A DNA stretch of 64,000 bases from JAGQVA01 sp033764335 (lineage in GTDB: Bacteria; Bacteroidota; Bacteroidia; J057). The stretch spans positions 124,001 to 188,000 of the forward strand of contig JANRJC010000001.1 of the NCBI GenBank assembly GCA_033764335.1, given 5' to 3'. The notes beneath the pieces are model-generated. The model had not been told where the DNA came from. It ran no database searches and saw only the letters and a list, made by a program, of their open reading frames with translations. How positions within the stretch are numbered: position 1 is the stretch's first letter; every line of letters starts with the position of its first letter. The position numbers were made by a program, and so were the translations under genes. Shown here one piece after another: positions 58,108 through 64,000 of the stretch.

Positions 58108-60390
58108 ATGCAAAATTTCCTGCCTTTTCTTCTTTTACCGTTATTTTTATTTGCCTGTACGGGTCAACCCATACGCCACAGGCCTATTGATCCCTGGATC
58201 ATTCGCTCCGTACTTGACCAACAGCCCCGAATGCTGACTCTGGCACTGGATACCGCGATGTATGTCGCCTATTCTGCCCAAACCGGCCAGCTTTACAAAA
58301 TCTGGAAGGGAGGTATTCACCTCGAAGGAGCCGCTTACAACGATGTCAAAACCGTTCAGCCCGAAAGCTGGGGTACAGCCTACTGGGAAACATCGCCAAA
58401 CCTCACTCCGTGGAAAGCAGAAAAAAACGGGAAGGAAATCCCCGTTGATATGCGGTTTGGCGGCTACCGTGTAAAGGAAAACCGCATCACCCTGATGTAT
58501 GAATTTCGCAGCGGAACGGATATTTTGGCGAAAGTGGAAGAACAGCCGGAATTTGAAAAAAAGACAGATTCTGTCGCCTTTATTCGCACCTTTAAATTGA
58601 ATAATCCGGCAAATGGAATTCAAATCCGTGTTTACGATGGAAAAGATTATATCTCCCTTTCAGCCCAATCGCCGGTTTCTATCAGGTATTCCTTTCCTCC
58701 CCTCCCCCACCAGACAAAACCGGAGCGTTCGATCGTCGGACATGTAGGAGAATACTGGCTTGACCGCAGCGGCTGTAATACCTGCCACCGGGAAGAGGAA
58801 ACAACCATTGGACCGGGATATAGGGAAATCGCCGCCCGATATGAGCCAGACAAAGAAACCGTGGAAAAACTGGTAAAAAAAATACAGACGGGAGGCTCCG
58901 GCCAATGGGGACAGACAGTCATGATTCCCCATCCCCAACTCGGAGATAAAGACCTGCGCACGATGGTTGACTATATCCTGAGCCTGGAACCAAGACTTTC
59001 TCCGGAAAAAAAATCTTCCCAATCTTCCTCTTCACTTTCAGAATACGCACCCTCACCGGGTTTCGGTGCGCCGCTTGAAAGTGTTCATCCGGCGTATGAC
59101 GTCACAACTATTCATCCCGAAAACTTTAAACCCCGAGTAGGCGGACTTGCTTTTTTGCCCGACGGCAGACTGCTTGTGACGACCTGGGATTCGGTGGGAG
59201 GCGTGTATATCCTGGAAGGCGTGGAAACCGGAGATTCGTCCAAAATAACTGTCAAACGGTTTGCCGAAGGGCTTTCCGAACCGCTCGGTATTACCGTGGT
59301 AGAAGGCGAAATATTTGTCCTGCAAAAACACGAACTCACCCAACTCATTGACGAGGACGGAGACGATATTGCCGACGTATATAAAACCATTTGCAATACC
59401 TTTGGCGCTACCGCCGATTTCCACGAATTTGCCTATGGCCTGGTATGGAAAGACGGGTATTTTTACGCCAACCTAGGCCTTGCCATGCGGCTTATGGCGA
59501 ATGAACTGCAACACCCCGACCGGGGAAAAACCATCAAAATCCGTAAAGACGGAACCTGGGAAGAAGTCGCTTCGGGGCTTCGACAGTGCAACGGAATCGG
59601 TATCGGGCCTGAAGGAGAAATATTCCTTACTGAAAACCAGGGCCAATGGGTTCCCGCCTGCAAAATTATTCATCTCCGAGAAGGAGATTTTCACGGTTGC
59701 CAGTTTGGCTGGGGGGATACCTATACAGACAAAACCATAACTCCGCCCGCATTATGGCTTCCTCACGACGAAATCGCCAATAGTCCGGGAGAACCTGTGC
59801 TCATGCAGGACGGCCCCTACGCAGGGCAAATGCTTTTTGGCGAAGTAACCCATGGCGGCATCAAAAGAGTATTTCTCGAAAAAATCAAGGGAGAATACCG
59901 GGGTTGTGTTTTTCGATTTACGCAAGGACTCGAAGCCGGGATCAATCGGATGCGCTGGGGACCCGACGGCGGGTTATATGCAGGAGGAGTGGGAATGAAT
60001 GGAAATTGGGGGTGGAACGGGAAAAAATACGGTCTGCAACGGCTCAAATACAACGGCAAAAGCGTATTTGAAATGTTGGCCATTCGCCAGACCGAAAACG
60101 GGTTTGAAGTAGCCTTTACAGAACCCCTCGCCGAAGACGCGGAAGAACCGTTACAACAAACGACCATTCAACAGTGGTATTATAAACCTACGTCTGCCTA
60201 TGGTGGCCCCAAACTCGGACTGGAAACCCTGAAAATAACCCATACCCAACTCAGCAGTGACCGAAGAAAAATAACACTGACCATTCCCGGACTTAAAGAG
60301 GGCCATGTAGTATATTTTCTTCTGAATGAAGCGGTTCGCAGTCATTCCGGGCAGAAACTTTGGAGTGGCGAAGCCTGGTATAGCAGATAA
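58108..60390 (+). CDS. Cytochrome c / beta-propeller lipoprotein (membrane-bound dehydrogenase type)
   Basis: A 760-residue lipoprotein (lipid Cys17 in LLLPLFLFAC). An N-terminal beta domain of about 180 residues precedes a class I cytochrome c domain at about 210-300: C-x-x-C-H in SGCNTCHREEETTIGPGY and an axial Met in VMIPHPQL. From about 330 comes an NHL/PQQ-GDH-like propeller (LAFLPDGRLLVTTWDSVGG, HEFAYGLVWKDGYFYANLG, LRQCNGIGIGPEGEIFLTEN). Such proteins couple substrate oxidation or binding at the propeller to electron transfer through haem at the periplasmic face. No T9SS domain. Substrate unknown; a sugar or polyol is possible. Confidence 0.85.
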   Translation: MQNFLPFLLLPLFLFACTGQPIRHRPIDPWIIRSVLDQQPRMLTLALDTAMYVAYSAQTGQLYKIWKGGIHLEGAAYNDVKTVQPESWGTAYWETSPNLTPWKAEKNGKEIPVDMRFGGYRVKENRITLMYEFRSGTDILAKVEEQPEFEKKTDSVAFIRTFKLNNPANGIQIRVYDGKDYISLSAQSPVSIRYSFPPLPHQTKPERSIVGHVGEYWLDRSGCNTCHREEETTIGPGYREIAARYEPDKETVEKLVKKIQTGGSGQWGQTVMIPHPQLGDKDLRTMVDYILSLEPRLSPEKKSSQSSSSLSEYAPSPGFGAPLESVHPAYDVTTIHPENFKPRVGGLAFLPDGRLLVTTWDSVGGVYILEGVETGDSSKITVKRFAEGLSEPLGITVVEGEIFVLQKHELTQLIDEDGDDIADVYKTICNTFGATADFHEFAYGLVWKDGYFYANLGLAMRLMANELQHPDRGKTIKIRKDGTWEEVASGLRQCNGIGIGPEGEIFLTENQGQWVPACKIIHLREGDFHGCQFGWGDTYTDKTITPPALWLPHDEIANSPGEPVLMQDGPYAGQMLFGEVTHGGIKRVFLEKIKGEYRGCVFRFTQGLEAGINRMRWGPDGGLYAGGVGMNGNWGWNGKKYGLQRLKYNGKSVFEMLAIRQTENGFEVAFTEPLAEDAEEPLQQTTIQQWYYKPTSAYGGPKLGLETLKITHTQLSSDRRKITLTIPGLKEGHVVYFLLNEAVRSHSGQKLWSGEAWYSR

Positions 60391-60443
60391 CCCTGCGAAC
60401 AATAGAAATACATATTTTTTCTGGATATACAAATGCCCCGATT

Positions 60444-61742
60444 ATGCATAAAAAAATCACTATCACCCGCGTGGACGCCAATTTTGAGCGGCAGAAACTA
60501 CGGCGCCCCTTCGGGTTTAAGGGAGGGTTTCTCACCAACAACTGGCAAACCGCTGCCTATATGGAAACCGAAGAGGGAATTTACAAGATAGGGCCGGGCA
60601 TCCAGAGTGTATTGTGGTGTGATGCCCATACTTTTCTTGCCCATTCAGAAAACGGAGGAAACGCCCTGATGTTTGCCATGACCGAACGCGCCCTTCAGCT
60701 ACTCAAAGGCCGATCCTTTACCGACCCCATGACTCTGCTTGACGAACTTTTACCCGAAGTACTCGCCTACGGCAAAACAATTACCCGCAACCCCGACCTG
60801 CGCACAACCTTTGCGCTAAATGCGCTGGTAGCCGTGGACAATGCCGCGTGGTTACATTATGCCGAAGCCAACCAGATGAAAAATTTTGATGAGATGATCC
60901 CCGAAACCTTCCGCCCGGGACTTTCCCATCGCCACGGGAAAGTAGCCGCCATTCCCGCCCTTTCTTACGGAACCCCCATGGAAGAAATTCGGCAGATGAC
61001 CGATCAGGGATTTTTTATTATGAAAATCAAAATCGGTGCCCCCGGTACGCAGGAAGAAATGCTGGAAAAGGACAAAGAGTTCCTCTCTGCGATTCATAAA
61101 ACCATTGGTCATTGCGAAACCCCTCATACTCAAGACGGCAAACTGCCCTATTATTTTGACGCCAATGGGCGTTATGAAAACAAAGATACCTTGCACAAAT
61201 TTCTCGATCATGCCGAAAAAATCGGTGCGTTGCCGCAGATTGCCGTGATGGAAGAACCTTTTGGAGAGCAAAACCAGGAGTCGGTTCACGATCTCGCCGC
61301 CCGCGGTCCGCGCATCGCCGCTGATGAAAGTGCCCATACCGTAAAAGAATCCGTGGAACGAATCGAACAGGGATACAACTCCATTGCCGTCAAGGCCATC
61401 GCCAAAACCCTGAGTATGACCCTCAAAATCGTCCAGGCCTGTTTTGAGCGAAATGTCCCCTGTTTTTGTGCGGATCTGACGGTAAACCCCATTCTGGTGG
61501 ACTGGAACAAAACCATAGCCGCAAGGCTTGCACCTTTTCCCGATATGAATTTTGGCCTTCTGGAAACTAACGGCTGGCAAAACTATAAACACTGGGAAGA
61601 AATGCAGAAATGGCATCCCCTGGCCGGCGCAGCCTGGACACGTCCGGTAAACGGAGTCTATGAAACCGGACAAGAATTTTTTGAAAAAAGCGGCGGTATT
61701 TTCCTGCCTTATCCTCACTTTAATGCCATGTTTCAACGTTAA
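60444..61742 (+). CDS. Enolase-superfamily enzyme (mandelate-racemase-like subgroup)
   Basis: A 432-residue cytoplasmic protein. The superfamily features are in order: a K-x-K in FFIMKIKIGAPG (about residue 192-194), metal ligands Asp in YYFDANGRYE, Glu in VMEEPFGEQ and Asp/Glu in IAADESAHTVKE, and a late lysine in NSIAVKAIAKTLSM. The AADES and AVKAIAK arrangement resembles muconate-lactonising and dipeptide-epimerase-like branches, but the substrate cannot be given. It starts 53 nt after the cytochrome/propeller gene in the same direction and is followed 26 nt later by the exported protein at 61769, so the three may form a unit. Confidence 0.88.
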   Translation: MHKKITITRVDANFERQKLRRPFGFKGGFLTNNWQTAAYMETEEGIYKIGPGIQSVLWCDAHTFLAHSENGGNALMFAMTERALQLLKGRSFTDPMTLLDELLPEVLAYGKTITRNPDLRTTFALNALVAVDNAAWLHYAEANQMKNFDEMIPETFRPGLSHRHGKVAAIPALSYGTPMEEIRQMTDQGFFIMKIKIGAPGTQEEMLEKDKEFLSAIHKTIGHCETPHTQDGKLPYYFDANGRYENKDTLHKFLDHAEKIGALPQIAVMEEPFGEQNQESVHDLAARGPRIAADESAHTVKESVERIEQGYNSIAVKAIAKTLSMTLKIVQACFERNVPCFCADLTVNPILVDWNKTIAARLAPFPDMNFGLLETNGWQNYKHWEEMQKWHPLAGAAWTRPVNGVYETGQEFFEKSGGIFLPYPHFNAMFQR

Positions 61743-61768
61743 CTCCTTTACACCTCAACCTTATATCT

Positions 61769-62557
61769 ATGAAAATCCTGCTTTCTATTTTTTCACTTAT
61801 CCTTTTTGTTATGTCCGCATTTAGCCAGATACCTTCCCTTGCAGGAACCTATTCCTCTACCACAGCCAACGGAAAAATTGTGCTTACCCTCAATGGGAAA
61901 GGCAATCTCACCGGCCAGATGCTCGACGACAATGGAGATATATATCAGCTGGAAGGTGTTGAAGAAAACGGGCTGGTCAAAGGCAAATTACAGACTGCCA
62001 TCGGTATTCCAGTATATTTTGAAGCAGGAATGCAGGGAAATGAGTTGATTTTTGCCATTATCCCACTCAGCCTGTTTCAAAAGCCCCTTTACGACCAGGC
62101 GCAGAAAATTATCATGCAAAAAGAAGGCGCGGGGAATCAGACCACACGCCCCGGCAATAACTCACAGATACAGAACCCCTCCACGCCCAAACCCCAGATC
62201 GCCGCTTCCGAGCTAGATGCACGGCTGGTAGGTTCATGGGAACACACCGAGACCTATATCAGCGGGACGTTTTCTTCCGTGTCCCAGTTTTTTATGCACC
62301 TGGAAGCCGACGGTCGTTTTATGTACGGCAATGGCCGGGTTATGGCGGGCGGAGACAATGCCTTCGGCTCTGCGAGTGCCGACACCGGCAACAGCGGCGA
62401 TTACGAGCGCGGATTCTGGAAAGCCAAAGGCGGGGTCATTTATGTGATGGAAGAAGGCGGAAACCAGTGGTATCCTTACTCCGGTTATTATATCGAAGGC
62501 ACAACCCTGATGCTGAAGTTTGATAATGGATCAAACCAGATTTGGTACAAGCAGTAG
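61769..62557 (+). CDS. Exported protein of unknown function with two beta domains
   Basis: A 262-residue protein with a signal peptide (LLSIFSLILFVMSAFSQ). Residues about 22-110 form a lipocalin-like strand run (LAGTYSSTTANGKIVLTLNGKG, quoted in part: AGTYSSTTANGK), then a Pro/Asn/Gln linker (about 125-148), then a second beta domain starting LVGSWEHTETYISG and ending TLMLKFDNGSNQIWYKQ. GxW and the late R/K-W end are reminiscent of lipocalin_4-type stress proteins; both halves start with a G-(T/S)-(Y/W) motif, so it may be an internal duplication. Function unknown. Confidence 0.75.
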   Translation: MKILLSIFSLILFVMSAFSQIPSLAGTYSSTTANGKIVLTLNGKGNLTGQMLDDNGDIYQLEGVEENGLVKGKLQTAIGIPVYFEAGMQGNELIFAIIPLSLFQKPLYDQAQKIIMQKEGAGNQTTRPGNNSQIQNPSTPKPQIAASELDARLVGSWEHTETYISGTFSSVSQFFMHLEADGRFMYGNGRVMAGGDNAFGSASADTGNSGDYERGFWKAKGGVIYVMEEGGNQWYPYSGYYIEGTTLMLKFDNGSNQIWYKQ

Positions 62558-62592
62558 GGAATTTCCAGATATGCGGAGAAACCCTTGCGCGA

Positions 62593-63153
62593 CTACAACT
62601 TCCCCTGCAATTTCAGGATCATGAGTTTATAGATTGCCGCCACGGTGAGGGAGTCGGTAATTCTTCCGGCCTCAATTTCTTCATAAACTTCATCCAGGGA
62701 CATTTTTTTTACGGTCAATGCTTCGGTTTCTTCCGGAGATGCCTGTCCCTGCGAAAGTTCGGTGGCAAGATAGACAATGCCCCATTCGTCTGATACCGAA
62801 TTGGAAAGGTGCATCTGAAACAAGGGGGTCACTTTCTGAGCCGTCAACCCGGTTTCTTCCTGCAACTCACGCAACGCCGTATGGGCAGGGTCTTCCTCAA
62901 ACGGCCCACCCCCTTCGGGGATTTCCCAGTAGAATTTTTTCAACGGAAACCGATACTGACCGACCATCCAAATAAAACCCTCCTGATAGGGAACCACTCC
63001 CACCGCCTGATTTTTGAAATGAACCGTACCGTAAATACCGGGATTGCCCGCCGGGTTGAGTACCTGGTGTTCGGTCAGACTAATCCAGGGGTTTTCATAG
63101 ACTTTGTGCGAAGCGAGGATTGTCCAGGGATTTGATTCGGTGACCTCATTCAT
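62593..63153 (-). CDS. NUDIX hydrolase (ADP-ribose pyrophosphatase type)
   Basis: A 186-residue NUDIX enzyme. The Nudix box reads G-x5-E-x7-R-E-L-x-E-E-x-G-L (GGPFEEDPAHTALRELQEETGL with the leading EGG; key residues E of EED, R-E and E-E). The N-terminal VYENPWISLTEHQVLNPAG and FLWMVGQYRFPLKKFYWEIP-like stretch (VGQYRFPLKKFYWEIPEG) are typical of ADP-ribose/nucleotide-sugar hydrolases. It cleaves ADP-ribose or related compounds to AMP and a sugar phosphate in the cytoplasm. Its ATG overlaps the stop of the upstream permease gene by four bases (ATGA), so the two are translationally coupled. Confidence 0.9.
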   Translation of the reverse strand: MNEVTESNPWTILASHKVYENPWISLTEHQVLNPAGNPGIYGTVHFKNQAVGVVPYQEGFIWMVGQYRFPLKKFYWEIPEGGGPFEEDPAHTALRELQEETGLTAQKVTPLFQMHLSNSVSDEWGIVYLATELSQGQASPEETEALTVKKMSLDEVYEEIEAGRITDSLTVAAIYKLMILKLQGKL

Positions 63154-64000
63154 ATTTCTCCCATGTCTTTTGTAATGGTTCTCACCAGTTCAAACTGATT
63201 AAAAAACTCTTTTGCAATTACCCGCAAAATCGTATAAACGGGAATGGCCACAATCATTCCTACCACCCCGGCAAGGTTTCCGGCAAGCAAAATCACCAGA
63301 AAAATTTCCAGTGGATGGGCTTTTACACTGTTGGAATAAATCATGGGTTGAATGATAAAGTTATCAACCATTTGTACAACGGAAAAGACAATTGTTACCC
63401 CAATTATAAGCGGAACCATTTCGTCGTAAAAATCCAGATTAAGCGAACCAAGAATCGTCATTCCCACGCCCATCACTCCCCCGATTAAAGGGCCTAAATA
63501 GGGAATTACGTTAAAAATTCCTCCAAAAAACCCGATCAATACGGCATTTTCCACCCCTAAAATTGTCAGCCCCAGCGTAATGAGCGCACCTACCAGCAAA
63601 ACCTCCACCACTACTCCGATGAAATACCGCGTCAAAAGTGTTTTAATACTTACCAGAATGTCATTTACTTTTTCTTTATAGTCGGGCGGTATAAATACCA
63701 TCACCATCCAATGCATAAGGGTGCGCTGTTTCAGGAAAAAAAAGGCGATAAAACTGACCGCAAAAAAACCGATCAATAAATCTCCGGTAAACCCTACCAG
63801 CGAATTGGCGATATTGGAAATCCGCGCCGAGGTAAGAACCGTTTTGACTTTGGAAATAAAATATTCCTCCACCGACATGCCGTTGTCTATCAGTTGATAG
63901 GTTTGGGTAAATTTATCAATCGCGGCAATGGGTGCTTCCAGGCTATGGGAAATGGCCTCCATTTGCACGTTTTCGAGTTTTTCGGTTTGTTTTACCAGAG
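63150..64000 (-). CDS. AI-2E family permease (partial, 5' end outside window)
   Basis: The frame is open to the right edge, so about 283 C-terminal residues are visible; a GTG at 63968 is internal, not the start. Membrane helices are clear (LLIGFFAVSFIAFFFL, YFIGVVVEVLLVGALITLG, VLIGFFGGIFNVIPYLGPLIGG, and a late VILLAGNLAGVVGMIVAIP). The segment GIFNVIPYLGPLIGG is the hallmark of the AI-2E/PerM (UPF0118) family. Members export autoinducer-like or other small molecules or act as Na+/H+ antiporters; the substrate is not known. It overlaps the NUDIX gene by four bases. Confidence 0.9.
   Translation of the reverse strand, partial: LVKQTEKLENVQMEAISHSLEAPIAAIDKFTQTYQLIDNGMSVEEYFISKVKTVLTSARISNIANSLVGFTGDLLIGFFAVSFIAFFFLKQRTLMHWMVMVFIPPDYKEKVNDILVSIKTLLTRYFIGVVVEVLLVGALITLGLTILGVENAVLIGFFGGIFNVIPYLGPLIGGVMGVGMTILGSLNLDFYDEMVPLIIGVTIVFSVVQMVDNFIIQPMIYSNSVKAHPLEIFLVILLAGNLAGVVGMIVAIPVYTILRVIAKEFFNQFELVRTITKDMGEI

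Noticed and set aside
60852..61736. A 294-codon minus-strand frame opposite the enolase-superfamily gene
   Set aside because: The plus-strand gene shows all metal ligands in order; the antisense frame has no recognisable feature.

Overview
The window reads as chromosomal DNA of a Bacteroidota bacterium, most likely of the Saprospiria type (phylum well supported, class an inference). The support is two secreted proteins with type IX secretion (T9SS) C-terminal sorting domains, one with a SprB-like repeat; Bacteroidota-type promoters (TTTG, about 19-21 nt, TAnnTTTG); almost no Shine-Dalgarno sites; and large TPR, histidine-kinase and 7TMR-DISM nucleotide cyclases. I recognise no tRNA or rRNA gene and no CRISPR array.

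Layout. 1-3.0 kb: leftward operon for reductive pyrimidine catabolism (dihydropyrimidinase, nitrilase-family amidase, PreT-like subunit cut by the window edge). 3.1-12.1 kb: DEAD-box helicase, murB, two tandem paralogous outer-membrane-type proteins, a DUF3108 protein, an ABC half-exporter and a methyltransferase. 12.1-20.7 kb: GT-C membrane enzyme, a divergent metallophosphoesterase, three tandem copies of a small exported protein, a palindromic intergenic element, a CotH/beta-helix lipoprotein-sized secreted protein, RidA and MscS. 20.7-24.8 kb: a CGCAAAG repeat cluster, then a four-gene leftward operon whose products (SelA-like PLP enzyme, RidA, amidohydrolase, SMP-30-like protein) all carry export signals.

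25-33 kb is the accessory part and is visibly more AT-rich: a HigBA module, a GH114-like lipoprotein, a second toxin-antitoxin pair, a 1264-residue protein with a nuclease-like N-terminus and no Walker A, and a stand-alone RecF/OLD-like ATPase. The ATPase lies between imperfect 39-bp direct repeats, one of which is the 3' end of a 2OG-Fe(II) oxygenase gene, so it looks like an insertion cassette. This is the best place to look for an undescribed defence-type system.

33-40 kb: oxygenase, asnS, ftsB/divIC, a MORN protein, a T9SS cargo, a peptide-binding lipoprotein, then five DnaA-box matches in 73 bp directly upstream of parA. Gene orientation changes here: 24 of 35 genes to the left point left, 12 of 18 to the right point right. 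I propose this as the chromosomal origin.

40.6-64 kb: three class III nucleotide cyclases with different sensors (TPR; histidine kinase plus receiver; 7TMR-DISM), a TPR protein next to a haem/copper PHM-like lipoprotein, a large SprB/T9SS protein, a sialidase-like lipoprotein, dehydrogenases, a Uma2 endonuclease-like protein, a cytochrome c/beta-propeller lipoprotein, an enolase-superfamily enzyme, a NUDIX hydrolase and a truncated AI-2E-family permease.
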